Shown here piece after piece: positions 17,249 to 26,650 of a stretch of DNA of 64,000 bases. This stretch comes from Aliikangiella maris (lineage in GTDB: Bacteria > Pseudomonadota > Gammaproteobacteria > Enterobacterales > Kangiellaceae): contig NZ_JBFDAH010000017.1 of the NCBI RefSeq assembly GCF_040719265.1, positions 44,820-108,819 of the forward strand, written 5' to 3'. Both the position numbers and the translations under genes were made by a program. The first letter of the stretch is position 1. Each line of letters opens with the position of its first letter. The notes beneath the pieces are model-generated. The model was not told the DNA's origin and made no database searches. It saw only the letters and a program-made list of their open reading frames with translations.

Positions 17249-18835
17249 ATGAAGAAAAAGTACACTCAACAGCAACTTCTCAATGCACCGTTATTGCATG
17301 GTGCGCACAAGCGCCCAGTAACACGGCGGGATTTTATTGCCCAAGGCTTTATGACTGGCGCAGCTACCGTGGCAGCGCCATCAATTTTTGGTTTGTTTGC
17401 TAATCCACGTAATGCACAAGCGGCACTTTCTGCCGATATTGAGGCACTCAAGTCAGCTTGTGGGATTGCAGTGCAAGGCGCAGGAAAAATCCCTTTTATT
17501 TGTTTCGATTTAGCGGGTGGTGCCAGTATGGCTGGCTCAAACGTCTTGGTTGGCGGCCCTGGTGGACAGCTCGATTTTCTCTCGTCTGCGGGCTATAACA
17601 AACTGGGACTACCCGGCGATATGGTGCCAAGTGGTACGGGATTTGTAAATTCTGATTATGGTTTATCTTTCCATACGGACAGCGGATATTTACGTGGTAT
17701 ACAAGAAAAAACCGCACCGGCAACCGCCGCTAATACTAATGGTGCGGTAATACCTGCTCGTTCTGATAATGATACGGGGAATAATCCTCACAATCCAATG
17801 TATGGTATAAATCGGGTTGGCGCCGATGGTTCACTGCTTACACTGATTGGTTCGCGCAATAGCGATTCGGGTGGCAACTCAATGGCACCAGCAAACATGA
17901 TAGATTTGGCACTACGCCCAACCAAAGTGGATCGTCCCAGTGATGTAACGGGTTTGGTTGATGTTGGCGATTTAGTTGGCCTGCTTAGTCAAGATGACGC
18001 AGTTTCGGTTATGGAGTCGATTTATCGTATTTCTGATAAAAAGATAGCAAATGTTAACACTCGTGTTACCACCGATGCGGTTATTAAAGAAATGGTGCGA
18101 TGTGGTTATGTAAAAAGTGCAGACTTGGCCGATCGTTTTGGTAACCCTTCAACATTAAATCCCGCATTGGATCCCGATATTGTGGGACCAGCAGGCATAT
18201 TTACCCAGGAAGAATTTGACTCCGATGGCGAATTTAGAAAAACCGCTTCAGTTATGAAACTGGTCGTTAACGGATTTGCGGGGGCTGGTACTGTCACAAT
18301 GAGTGGATATGACTACCACACGGGAGACAGAGCTGTTGGTGAAGTCAGAGATTTACGCGCTGGTCGCTGTATTGGTGCTTGTCTGGAATATGCAGCACGC
18401 GTTGGCGTGCCATTAATGGTTTATGTGTTTAGCGACGGTTCTGTTTCGAGTAACGGCATGATTGATGACTCAATCAACGGTCGCGGAAAAGGCGTTTGGA
18501 CAAGTGATAACTCATCAACTGCCGCTTCATTTTTTATGGTCTATAGTCCTGATGGTCGTCCTAATCTGGTAGGTGGTAACGCGGAAGAACAAGCAATCCA
18601 CCAACAGATTGGTTATATGCGCCCAGATGCTTCAACCGAGACGGCCTCTTCACCCGCAGCAAACAATCCTAACTTACTGGTTGAAACAGTCATACTGAAC
18701 TATATGGCATTACATGGTGAACAAAATCTCTTTAACCAGCCCGGATTTTTCCCGAGCCACGGTCTTGGCAATACTACATTGCGCGACAGCCTGGTTGCCT
18801 TTCAGCCAATAGTCAATGGCAAAATAGGCGGATAA
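17249..18835 (+). CDS. Tat-exported DUF1501-like protein
   Basis: The protein (528 residues) carries a twin-arginine signal, TRRDFIAQGF, followed by a hydrophobic stretch and a likely cleavage after AQA near residue 60. The body shows FICFDLAGGASMAGSN, SGYDYHTGDRAVGEVRDL and VPLMVYVFSDGSVSSNG, a pattern like the DUF1501 (alkaline-phosphatase/sulfatase-like) family, in which D/H/N residues bind metal. DUF1501 proteins commonly pair with haem proteins in planctomycetes and proteobacteria and have no known reaction. Tat export suggests a folded, cofactor-bearing enzyme. A GTG at 17246 is the alternative start; CGGAG lies upstream. It ends the rightward operon 16 bases after the LamG gene. Confidence 0.75.
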   Translation: MKKKYTQQQLLNAPLLHGAHKRPVTRRDFIAQGFMTGAATVAAPSIFGLFANPRNAQAALSADIEALKSACGIAVQGAGKIPFICFDLAGGASMAGSNVLVGGPGGQLDFLSSAGYNKLGLPGDMVPSGTGFVNSDYGLSFHTDSGYLRGIQEKTAPATAANTNGAVIPARSDNDTGNNPHNPMYGINRVGADGSLLTLIGSRNSDSGGNSMAPANMIDLALRPTKVDRPSDVTGLVDVGDLVGLLSQDDAVSVMESIYRISDKKIANVNTRVTTDAVIKEMVRCGYVKSADLADRFGNPSTLNPALDPDIVGPAGIFTQEEFDSDGEFRKTASVMKLVVNGFAGAGTVTMSGYDYHTGDRAVGEVRDLRAGRCIGACLEYAARVGVPLMVYVFSDGSVSSNGMIDDSINGRGKGVWTSDNSSTAASFFMVYSPDGRPNLVGGNAEEQAIHQQIGYMRPDASTETASSPAANNPNLLVETVILNYMALHGEQNLFNQPGFFPSHGLGNTTLRDSLVAFQPIVNGKIGG

Positions 18836-18852
18836 ACAAGCGAACAACTATC

Positions 18853-18878
18853 GGGATTACCAAATATCTGGTGATCCC
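18853..18878 (+). terminator. Hairpin after the DUF1501-like gene
   Basis: A ten-bp stem (GGGATTACCA / TGGTGATCCC, with one G-T wobble in RNA) and a six-base loop lies 17 bases after the stop and is followed by CTTTA's TTT. It is a plausible terminator for the rightward redox operon. Confidence 0.6.
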
Positions 18879-18976
18879 TTTACGATGGTGTGTTTGACAA
18901 TATTCTTTTTGACTTGCTTATTGCCTTCGAGTAAGTTTTACTAAAATAAACTTTTACCAAACACTTTAGTTATCAC

Positions 18977-19624
18977 ATGAATTCCACCCGTTCACTCAAT
19001 TATACCGAAACACTCGACAAAGCCCTTTACTGGCTACGTGAACTGGAAATTGACAAAGCACTTGACCTACTCTACTCATTACTCGAGCAAAACCCGCGAA
19101 AATTTGAATTAATCCAGCAAATTTATCAAATTGAAACCAAGCGCCCTCAGCAACCAGGATTTTTAAAAATTTGTGAATACTTATTTGCATTTCGTTCTAA
19201 TCAACGCCATATTCACCAACTGATTATTCAAGCTTACCGGCAATTAAAGCAACTAAAACTTTCAACCGAACAATTTAGTCAAGCAACAATATTTAATTTA
19301 TTTTTTCATTTGCACCAATCAACAATGCTTGATGATGCCGGCCAATTGGCCGAACAGATTAAGACCCAATTCCCTCAACCAGAAAATACTAATCATGTAG
19401 AATCAAATAATATTTTTCTACACCCCGTCGACAATACTACACCTAGCACCCCGCAGGCACTACTTTGGTACTGTGAATCATTAATACAACATAAACAATA
19501 TCTGCTAGCGCAAAAAGAATTAAAATATTTGATCACTTATTATGCAGAAACGAGTGAAGCAAGAAACGCTGTTGGTCAGTTAAAACAAGTTGACTTAACA
19601 TTATCTAAATTTAACGCACTCTAA
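18977..19624 (+). CDS. TPR-like helical protein, unknown function
   Basis: The 215-residue protein is helical and rich in Leu, Gln and Tyr, with TPR-like units such as ALYWLRELEIDKALDLLYSL (about 17-36) and ALLWYCESLIQHKQYLLAQK (about 160-179). No signal peptide or membrane segment is seen, so it is probably cytoplasmic. I do not recognise a named family; TPR repeats mediate protein-protein contacts. It lies 141 bases after the redox operon, behind a probable terminator, and is convergent with the B-box protein gene, so it is likely its own unit. Confidence 0.65.
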   Translation: MNSTRSLNYTETLDKALYWLRELEIDKALDLLYSLLEQNPRKFELIQQIYQIETKRPQQPGFLKICEYLFAFRSNQRHIHQLIIQAYRQLKQLKLSTEQFSQATIFNLFFHLHQSTMLDDAGQLAEQIKTQFPQPENTNHVESNNIFLHPVDNTTPSTPQALLWYCESLIQHKQYLLAQKELKYLITYYAETSEARNAVGQLKQVDLTLSKFNAL

Positions 19625-19730
19625 CTTAACGTTACCTAATTTAGTGAGTTTAGTATTTGACTCTATTTAAACTAAGCATTATTAATACTTAATTTTACTG
19701 ACATATAAATAACGCTTTCAGGCAAAGCGA

Positions 19731-21125
19731 TCATTTAATTTGTTGCACAAATTGCAAATATTCCTCGGCCTGTTGCAAAGCATCGTCATCAAAACTACGT
19801 TTAAGAATAAAATTCAGTAATTCAATTGCATCGGATTGTCGATTCGCATATTCAACCAATAACTGAGCTTCTACTAAATAAAGCTTTTCCCACCCCAGCA
19901 CTAATACATTCTTATGCTTAAAAGCTTTTATTAATGGTAAAGCTATATTAAAGTAATTTTTAGTTTTCATGGCGTGCGATAGCCCAATAACAACCTCAAT
20001 ATTTTCAGGAACAAAGGCTATCGACTTATCTGTGAGCTTTTGATAAAACTTAGCGGCCTTTAACATCTTTTTATCTTTCAGTAACTGTGCAAAATACTGA
20101 TTAGCTATTGTCACCATAAAAGATTTTTTATCCTGTACTACATACAATAAAATCAACTTTTCATAGGCATCATAATCACTTTTGTCCTCCGCTATTTTAT
20201 CCAGTAACAATTTTTGCGCTTCTTCATAGCGTCCCTCCTGAATAAAAATTCCAACTTCCGCCATTTTGTCCTGAACAATACGTGGATCGAAATCATAAAT
20301 AGATTGTCGATTAACAATAAAATTCAATTCATGATGAAATTGAAAGACCAAATATCCCGACATCACGCTGACTACCATCAAAAGGTATAAGGAGATTACA
20401 TAAACCAAAGATTTAACCAGCCAGAATGTTGATTCATCAGCAATAAAATGAAACTGATATATTAGGCCTGCCACAGCTAAAAGTAATCCATATAAAACCA
20501 GATAGGCACTTTTAAACTGCTTTATAATAAAACCAATTTTAATGGGGTTGACCATTGCTAGCATTGACTTTTCCATCATTAAAATTATTAATGATGCAGG
20601 CACGCCCAATATAAAAAAAGCGCTGATGGCAATGCCAATTGACGGGCTCATTTCATAGATTCGGCTAATTGCAACGTTTAATGTGAGACAAATAAAGCTG
20701 ACTTTAAGAAACTGATTATTATTTTCAAACAACATAAAATCTTTCAACTTTGTCCCTAGTCCTTCCCCACTAGCCACTTTTTCCATACTACCCAACATTA
20801 ATTCCAAAATGGGTAACATTAAAAGTAATAGCAAGACGAATCCGATGGGGTTAGCGGGAAATAAGCCTAACAGCAGCGCAAACCCAGTAATAAGTCCCAA
20901 ACAAACTTTATTCATTGGCAGCTTAACCAAATAGGAAAACCGTTGCCAAAATGGCGGTAGGTTAACTGCCACACTCAAGCTTTTTAAACTCCGTCGGCAT
21001 AAAGTACATTGGGGCACATAGCGCGCTTTATCGGGCGGCACACACTGACCACAAAAATAAATGTCACAGCTCTGACAAAACCATATGGCTAATTGTTTAG
21101 GATGATATTTACAATAATGACTCAT
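19731..21125 (-). CDS. B-box zinc-finger membrane protein with C-terminal TPR-like repeats
   Basis: The 464-residue protein starts with a B-box-like zinc site (CKYHPKQLAIWFCQSC, FCGQC, CTLC; residues 5-43). About six membrane helices follow (roughly 72-280) and then a soluble helical C-terminal third (300-464) with TPR-like units such as GRYEEAQKLLLDKIAEDKSDY. B-box N-termini are frequent on bacterial membrane proteins of unknown role. The stop of the haemoglobin gene is only 11 bases upstream of its start, so the two are likely co-transcribed. Its function is unknown; the layout suggests a membrane-anchored scaffold. Confidence 0.72.
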   Translation of the reverse strand: MSHYCKYHPKQLAIWFCQSCDIYFCGQCVPPDKARYVPQCTLCRRSLKSLSVAVNLPPFWQRFSYLVKLPMNKVCLGLITGFALLLGLFPANPIGFVLLLLLMLPILELMLGSMEKVASGEGLGTKLKDFMLFENNNQFLKVSFICLTLNVAISRIYEMSPSIGIAISAFFILGVPASLIILMMEKSMLAMVNPIKIGFIIKQFKSAYLVLYGLLLAVAGLIYQFHFIADESTFWLVKSLVYVISLYLLMVVSVMSGYLVFQFHHELNFIVNRQSIYDFDPRIVQDKMAEVGIFIQEGRYEEAQKLLLDKIAEDKSDYDAYEKLILLYVVQDKKSFMVTIANQYFAQLLKDKKMLKAAKFYQKLTDKSIAFVPENIEVVIGLSHAMKTKNYFNIALPLIKAFKHKNVLVLGWEKLYLVEAQLLVEYANRQSDAIELLNFILKRSFDDDALQQAEEYLQFVQQIK

Positions 21126-21136
21126 AACAAAAAAGG

Positions 21137-21550
21137 TTACTCCGCATTACGAACTCTTTCGGCAGGAAAACAGAGTTGATTAAATAAATATTCCTTAAAA
21201 TCGGACTCATAGTCTTGTTGTTCTATTGATTTTTTCATACAAATTAACCATGCATCTCTTTCTTTGATGCCAATGGTTAGATGAGCATGTACCCCAGGTA
21301 TGCTAATTGGTCCATATTTTTGTTGAAAAAGTCTTGGTCCACCAAGCCAACCGCATAAAAAACGAAAAAGCTTGTCACGGGAAATCTGCAAATCTTCAGG
21401 GTGCATCAGCAGTATTTTTCGCGCCAGAGGCAGGGTTTCCATATAGTCATAAAATTCATCCACTAGTTTCCAAATTCCAGCCTCACCACCAGCGGCATGA
21501 AAAGAAGTGTCTCCGAACCCATAATCTAATTGCATCGTTGAGTTATCCAT
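21137..21550 (-). CDS. Group II truncated haemoglobin
   Basis: The 137-residue protein matches group II (TrbO) truncated haemoglobins: LFRFLCGWLGGPRLFQQKYG in the E-helix region, with the conserved Trp/Gly pattern, then H88 as the likely proximal haem ligand and ERDAWL immediately after, the family hallmark. Such proteins bind O2, NO or peroxide in the cytoplasm and are linked to stress or redox sensing. It precedes the B-box membrane protein gene by 11 bases, which suggests joint expression. The N-terminus contains FHAAGGEAGIWKLVDEFYDYM, typical of the A/B helices. Confidence 0.9.
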   Translation of the reverse strand: MDNSTMQLDYGFGDTSFHAAGGEAGIWKLVDEFYDYMETLPLARKILLMHPEDLQISRDKLFRFLCGWLGGPRLFQQKYGPISIPGVHAHLTIGIKERDAWLICMKKSIEQQDYESDFKEYLFNQLCFPAERVRNAE

Positions 21551-22028
21551 ATTTAAAATATTGTTATTGTTTCATGTGTTTAAACTGCAAGTATTGTAAC
21601 CATGAGATAGCAACAAATATAGTCCTACTGACTAGAACTTGCAGACAAGTATTTAATCAAGAATTTTTTTTAAATAGTCATTCAATAAATAGGGCTACGA
21701 ATTAACATTTTGCTCAATTATCAACAAATGAATTGCTGTAAAACACAGCATTGTCATGATTACCAAGGTAAAATGAAATAGACTATATACTTTCCAGTAT
21801 TTCTGCGAATATAGATCCTTTAATTTTATTAAACTGGTTCTCAGGAAAATCAATGTATCATCATTCAATACTCGTATCCGTTAATCAACCGGTGAAAGGT
21901 AACAATGATAAACCAATGTTAATTAACCTGTAACAACGCTAAACTTAAAGCAGCTTTCGATTTATTACGATTAATAATTTACCTAAGTTAAATTCTAAAA
22001 TACCAAATATATAAGCAGTTGAACTTAA
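21551..22028. other. Intergenic region without recognisable gene
   Basis: These 478 AT-rich bases lie between the divergent haemoglobin and DMT transporter genes. I see only very short open frames (one of 26 codons from 21853), no RNA gene and no clear operator. It should contain both promoters. Confidence 0.5.
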
Positions 22029-23021
22029 ATGGCCAGTCAATCTTACCCATTCAAAATAAAGCACTTCATAGTTAATGGCTACTTTTTAGCATTCATTGCA
22101 GCTTTCACTGCGTCATTTAAAGCAATATTTGTCAAACTAATCTATTTACAAAGCGAACTCGATGCGGCTCAACTTTTGTTACTACGATTAAGTATTGTTC
22201 TCCCCTTTTTCATTGGTATGGTGGTTTATGCTCACTTTTACAAACCCCTTAATCAAACGCTAATTTCCTCTTCAGACAATTTGGCTACCGATTCAACAAA
22301 TCGTATCATCAATCAATTAAAATTAATCGGATTACTAGTCTGGGCAGGATTTTGTGGATATTATTTTGCCAGTTTGGCTGACTTTATTGGTCTACAATAC
22401 ATTTCAGCAGGACTTGAGCGTTTAGTACTATTCACCTACCCTACACTGGTTTTATTAATTGAAGCAATATTATTTAAGCGTCTGCCTTCAGCTAAAACCT
22501 GGGGTGGCGTCTTCATTTGCTACCTTGGTCTTTGCGCGGCGCTTGGTCACGATATTCAATTTCAAGATCCAACTAAAGTTTGGATTGGCGTCGGTTGGGT
22601 TTTCTTAAGCAGCTTATCTTTTACTTTTTACTATTTATCAGCCGGTCGATTAATTCGCCAATTAGGTACCATGTGTTTTACGGGCTGGATAGGTATCATT
22701 GCCACCATTTTTACTTTTATTCATTTCGCTCTCACTTACCAGCACTTTAATTTTACACAGTTAACAATTGAAGTATGGCTTTATATTACATTAATCGCCT
22801 TACTGTGTACTTTGCTACCCAGTTGGCTAACCGCAGCCTCAATTGCCAAGCTTGGTGCCAGTACCAGCGCCAACATCAGTACATTAGGCCCTATATTTAC
22901 TATTGTGCTAAGCTGGATGATCCTGACCGAACCTTTTTCTTGGCTTCAACTAATAGGGTTAATTTTAGTATTAACAGGAATACGAATTGTGCAGCAACAA
23001 AAATCCCAAACCAAAAGTTAA
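22029..23021 (+). CDS. EamA/DMT-family metabolite transporter
   Basis: The 330-residue protein has about ten membrane helices and two EamA repeats, the drug/metabolite transporter fold of the inner membrane. It includes LASASFKAIFVKLIY-type entry residues in helix 1, and the second repeat begins near WIGVGWVFLSSLSFTFYYL. The C-terminal helix pair with LGPIFTIVLSWMILTEPF is the standard EamA ending. Substrates of such exporters (amino acids, purines, nucleosides) cannot be read from sequence. It stands alone, with a weak ribosome-binding site, and is convergent with the oxidoreductase gene. Confidence 0.85.
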   Translation: MASQSYPFKIKHFIVNGYFLAFIAAFTASFKAIFVKLIYLQSELDAAQLLLLRLSIVLPFFIGMVVYAHFYKPLNQTLISSSDNLATDSTNRIINQLKLIGLLVWAGFCGYYFASLADFIGLQYISAGLERLVLFTYPTLVLLIEAILFKRLPSAKTWGGVFICYLGLCAALGHDIQFQDPTKVWIGVGWVFLSSLSFTFYYLSAGRLIRQLGTMCFTGWIGIIATIFTFIHFALTYQHFNFTQLTIEVWLYITLIALLCTLLPSWLTAASIAKLGASTSANISTLGPIFTIVLSWMILTEPFSWLQLIGLILVLTGIRIVQQQKSQTKS

Positions 23022-23127
23022 TGTTCCCAAGTCAAATGCCGTACACATAAAAATATAGTCTAAATTAAAACTCACCAGAAAAAGCCTACAAAACACCTGA
23101 TAATGCTAACTACGCAGTATTTCCATT

Positions 23128-24108
23128 TTATGAGTGCAATATTTGCTCCATAACCCAACTGGTGTGCAACGCACTTTTTCCAGTAGATGGATGAGGTTGT
23201 TGATCGAATAAAAAGTCGCGGATTTTCTGCACATGGTATAACTGAATATTAAGTGGATTTTCAATTTCATAAAATTGCTCACCTTCCGCAGTATTTATGA
23301 CAATAGGCTGCTCATCAAATATCGAAAACTCAATTTCGCCTTCGCTGCCAAAAATAGTTACTCGATCGCGACGAGTAAAACCGCCAAAATTCCAATTTGC
23401 TGTCGCGGTAATACCTTGACTATGTTTCCAGCTGGCGGCAACCGAGTCATACGCAGAATAAAGCTGTTGCTGCTGATGAGCGACGCCATAAACCCGCTCG
23501 AAGTCACCAAAAAAATAAGCAAATAAGTCTAATCCATGACAAGCTAAATCATCAAAATAACCACCTAAAGCAATCTTTTTATCCGTCCGCCATTGATAAT
23601 GTTGAGCTAAATCTACTGCATTTGCCGAGCGATTTAAACACCATTGATAATGCCTGACTTGACCAATAACACCCGCATTAAGCTTTTGTAATATGGCATT
23701 AAAGCGCGGTAATGAACGCCGATAATAGGCGACCCATAACGGTGTTTGTGCTTGATTAAATGCCTCAACAATTTGCAAACTTTGCGCATAATCTGGTGCC
23801 AAAGGCTTTTCAATACAGCATGGTTTGCCGACTTGTGCTACCTGCAAAGCCAATTCTTTGTGGCTGTCTGGTGGCGTAGCAATATATACCGCATCAACCT
23901 GAGAGTGATTAATCAACTCAGCGGCGCTGCTAAAAACATTTGTTATGTGATGACGTTTAGCATAATCTTGCGCGGCTAACTGATCTCGGCGCATCACTGC
24001 AAAAACCTTAAATCCATCTACCTTTTGATAAGCCGGCCCACTTTTAACTTCGGTGACATTACCACAACCAATAAATCCCCATTGAACAGTTCGCATATTA
24101 TTTTCCAT
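23128..24108 (-). CDS. Gfo/Idh/MocA-family NAD(P)-dependent oxidoreductase
   Basis: The 326-residue protein begins with a Rossmann fold (WGFIGCGNVTEVKSGPAYQK) and has the family EKP motif in GKPCCIEKPLAPDY (about 90-103) followed by the alpha/beta C-terminal domain with GGYFDDLACHGLDLFAYFFG. Members oxidise or epimerise sugars, inositols and related polyols with NAD(P). The first Met is at 24108; a second at codon 5 (MRTVQWGFIG) is equally possible. No sugar-utilisation genes are nearby, so the substrate is unknown. The gene is followed by a gap and the terminator of the next leftward gene. Confidence 0.88.
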   Translation of the reverse strand: MENNMRTVQWGFIGCGNVTEVKSGPAYQKVDGFKVFAVMRRDQLAAQDYAKRHHITNVFSSAAELINHSQVDAVYIATPPDSHKELALQVAQVGKPCCIEKPLAPDYAQSLQIVEAFNQAQTPLWVAYYRRSLPRFNAILQKLNAGVIGQVRHYQWCLNRSANAVDLAQHYQWRTDKKIALGGYFDDLACHGLDLFAYFFGDFERVYGVAHQQQQLYSAYDSVAASWKHSQGITATANWNFGGFTRRDRVTIFGSEGEIEFSIFDEQPIVINTAEGEQFYEIENPLNIQLYHVQKIRDFLFDQQPHPSTGKSALHTSWVMEQILHS

Positions 24109-24256
24109 TGGCTTTAAAATATTATCTACTGGACTAATATATTTTCGATTACGCCGTAAATCAAGTTAGCCAATTTAGCGGCTTTATGCAGCCACTTTTT
24201 CTATGGATTATTTGATGGATTTAACTCTTTGTATTGACTCTAGTACAGTATAAAAA

Positions 24257-24275
24257 AACCCGGTAAAACCGGGTT
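24257..24275 (-). terminator. Intrinsic terminator of the MauG-like gene
   Basis: On the leftward strand an eight-bp stem (AACCCGGT / ACCGGGTT) with a three-base loop is followed by a run of T's. It lies about 30 bases past the stop of the peroxidase gene and is a strong terminator. Confidence 0.85.
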
Positions 24276-24306
24276 ATAGTTTATTCAAATTTAAAACTAC
24301 TTTATC

Positions 24307-25839
24307 TTATAAATAGTTCCCAGAATCATCCATTGCGTTTAATCTCAATGTATCAGGGTTAGTGTCTTCAGCCGATGGAATCCACTGATTCAAGCAACTT
24401 TTATCTTCCACACAAGGATCAGTCAAAGACATCAAAAACTCAACCAGCCAGTCAATTTGCTCTTCATTCAAGTTAACATTTTGCAAACTTGGCAAACCTG
24501 CTGCGCGATTTGCATTTAATTGATCAATGATTTTTTGTGTATTGACGCGCATTTGATTAGCCTGAATATTTGGCGCAATCTGGGTAAAGTCATAATTATC
24601 TAGCGCCACTTGTGGATTAAGATGATGAACTATTGTTGCTCTAAGTGAAGTATAAGCCCCAGCATGTCCCCAAGGCCCGGTAGCACTGACATTTAACAAA
24701 CTAGGTGTTCTAAATGCATATTTATCCGCGGCATTCTTAGTTTCGCGAAAACGCCCAAAGTCTTCGGTACCATTTTCTCCATCCCGTTTACCTCGACCAA
24801 TTTGAGGCATACCAATGACATGGAATGATTCATCAGTGAAAAAATCACCAGAATGACAAGAAGCACAATCTGCGCCACCATCTGCAACTGATTTAAAGAA
24901 AATTAATGCACCACGCTTAGCCTCTGTCGAAATCGCATCGTCATCACCTTCAACATAAGATTTCCAAGGTGTTTCAACAAAAACCTGAGAGTTTTCATAA
25001 CTGGCAATTGCATCCACCACATTATTAAAAGTAATTAAAGTTTCGGCGCTGCCTTGTGGCTCGTCAAATCCGGCTCTAAATTCATCTAGCCAATGATTGG
25101 TCACTAAAAAGCCACCAGCTGGCTCGCCATAATCCCCTAAGCGTTGTTGTAGGTTTGTACGGACTTCTGCATTGCTTAACCCATGAAATAAACCAAAATT
25201 TTTCATTTCTTCAGCAGATGTCACCGGAAAACGAGCCTGTGCTGTAACCATATTTTGTCCTGCTAATGGGTCGGCCTCACCAAATGCAGAATCAGGCGTT
25301 CGAATTCCCATTCCGTCATCACCATTTTTAAGAGGCGTTTTGCCTAAACTTTCAACCCGACCATCGTGAAATAAAACCTGATCCCACAACGCAATATTAA
25401 AAGTTGACGGTGCATTTCTTGGTACTGTTGGCCCGCCATCATAATGCTCACCACTGACCAGATGCACACGACCAGGTCCTAGTAATTCTGGATCAACAGC
25501 ATCAACGCCAATAGGTAACGATAAATCATCTCCTCCGCCTAATACGGGATGATGGCAACTTACACACGCGGTATCTTTATCACCACTAAGGGCTTTAGTG
25601 AAAAATAGTTTCATCCCCAGTTGTGCTTTTGGATCGTTAATACTAGGTAAATTTCTACCTTTACTCGGATCACCGCTCAATTGCAGCGTTTGCACCAAAG
25701 AACTTAATTCCTGATTAACACCACTTGGCGTATCGGACGACTGACGACTATTACCACAGCCAATTAAAAAACAAGAACCGAGAAGAAATAAGAATTGAAT
25801 AATTGAACAAGTACTTTTTAAAGAGAATACTGCACGCAC
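24307..25839 (-). CDS. Diheme cytochrome c peroxidase / MauG-family lipoprotein
   Basis: The 510-residue protein begins GTG with AGAGGA upstream, has a lipobox (LIGCG, Cys28), and two c-type haem motifs: CVSCH (92-96) and CASCH (about 324-328), each within peroxidase-like surroundings (TACVSCHHPVLGGGDDLSLP; SGDFFTDESFHVIGMPQIGRG). This is the diheme peroxidase/MauG fold, which reduces H2O2 or oxidises protein side chains. At 510 residues it is longer than typical CcpA (about 340), partly by insertions between the domains. It lies alone, followed by a strong terminator. Whether it is a true peroxidase or a modifying enzyme cannot be told from sequence. Confidence 0.87.
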   Translation of the reverse strand: MRAVFSLKSTCSIIQFLFLLGSCFLIGCGNSRQSSDTPSGVNQELSSLVQTLQLSGDPSKGRNLPSINDPKAQLGMKLFFTKALSGDKDTACVSCHHPVLGGGDDLSLPIGVDAVDPELLGPGRVHLVSGEHYDGGPTVPRNAPSTFNIALWDQVLFHDGRVESLGKTPLKNGDDGMGIRTPDSAFGEADPLAGQNMVTAQARFPVTSAEEMKNFGLFHGLSNAEVRTNLQQRLGDYGEPAGGFLVTNHWLDEFRAGFDEPQGSAETLITFNNVVDAIASYENSQVFVETPWKSYVEGDDDAISTEAKRGALIFFKSVADGGADCASCHSGDFFTDESFHVIGMPQIGRGKRDGENGTEDFGRFRETKNAADKYAFRTPSLLNVSATGPWGHAGAYTSLRATIVHHLNPQVALDNYDFTQIAPNIQANQMRVNTQKIIDQLNANRAAGLPSLQNVNLNEEQIDWLVEFLMSLTDPCVEDKSCLNQWIPSAEDTNPDTLRLNAMDDSGNYL

Positions 25840-26443
25840 GATATAATTCCTCTTTTAATTTCTTAATTTGAAACGTTTAATTTCATACTACATAAGAGCG
25901 CGCAAATATAACGTTTAAATAACTCATATTCAAGTATTTATTTGCACTATCATATAATTAAATTTTTCCAGTGAGTATTAAACCTTCTATTTATTAACTT
26001 AAAAACCACATAAAACGGAATAAAAACACCTTTTACTATTATATAAATTACAAAATGTTGTGTTTACTAGAAAGCAGTTTGGCTTGGCAAGTTTAGAAAT
26101 TGCTTGATTTGTCATGCCTAATTATGCATCGGCCTAAACCGAAGATAATTAACCCACAAATAAAACAAAAAATAATTATCATCTGAAAGTCGATTTAAAT
26201 TTTACAACCTGACAGGCTTGGTTGACCTGCAATAATTTTACGGGCACACCGGTTATACCTTAATAAAAAAGCCCTAAACATCTCAGCCTGTAATTAAAAA
26301 TTTATTTTTAAAATATTGATTTTTTCTCATGGTATTTAGCAAAACATAAACTAGACTTAATTTAGGTTAGTTATTAACCAAGCCGTTTTTCATAAAGAAA
26401 GACTAATAAAAATCTCGTTTTTTAGCTGTTCGAGGGTCAAACT
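25840..26443. other. Intergenic region without recognisable gene
   Basis: About 600 AT-rich bases separate the divergent peroxidase and a small ORF. A partial Fur-like stretch (ATAATTATCAT near 26171) is present but too degenerate to call. I see no RNA gene or longer open frame. Confidence 0.45.
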
Positions 26444-26611
26444 ATGAAATCTAGCAATCACTTCAACGTTAAACACGCCAATAACAAAACACCAAGTACA
26501 AAAGTTGAAAACACAAATAGCAGTTTCTTTTTAGGTAAAGGTACTGCAGAAGATTTTCTGGAGCAAATTGGTCGAATCTTTGATCTTGGAAATACATTTT
26601 TAAATAAATGA
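26444..26611 (+). CDS. Small hypothetical protein of 55 residues
   Basis: An ATG at 26444 follows a good GAGGGT ribosome-binding site (spacing about eight) and opens 55 codons. The N-terminal half is polar (MKSSNHFNVKHANNKTPST), the C-terminal half amphipathic (FLGKGTAEDFLEQIGRIFDL). It has no signal peptide and no family I know. A long gap upstream and a hairpin downstream (26651-26678) fit an independent small gene. The coding call rests on the start signal and frame only. Confidence 0.5.
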   Translation: MKSSNHFNVKHANNKTPSTKVENTNSSFFLGKGTAEDFLEQIGRIFDLGNTFLNK

Positions 26612-26650
26612 TTCATTAATCTTTAGCCTGAACGGGTTGCAGAAATATAG

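Noticed and set aside
26165..26185. Fur box
   Set aside because: Only part of GATAATGATAATCATTATC is matched.
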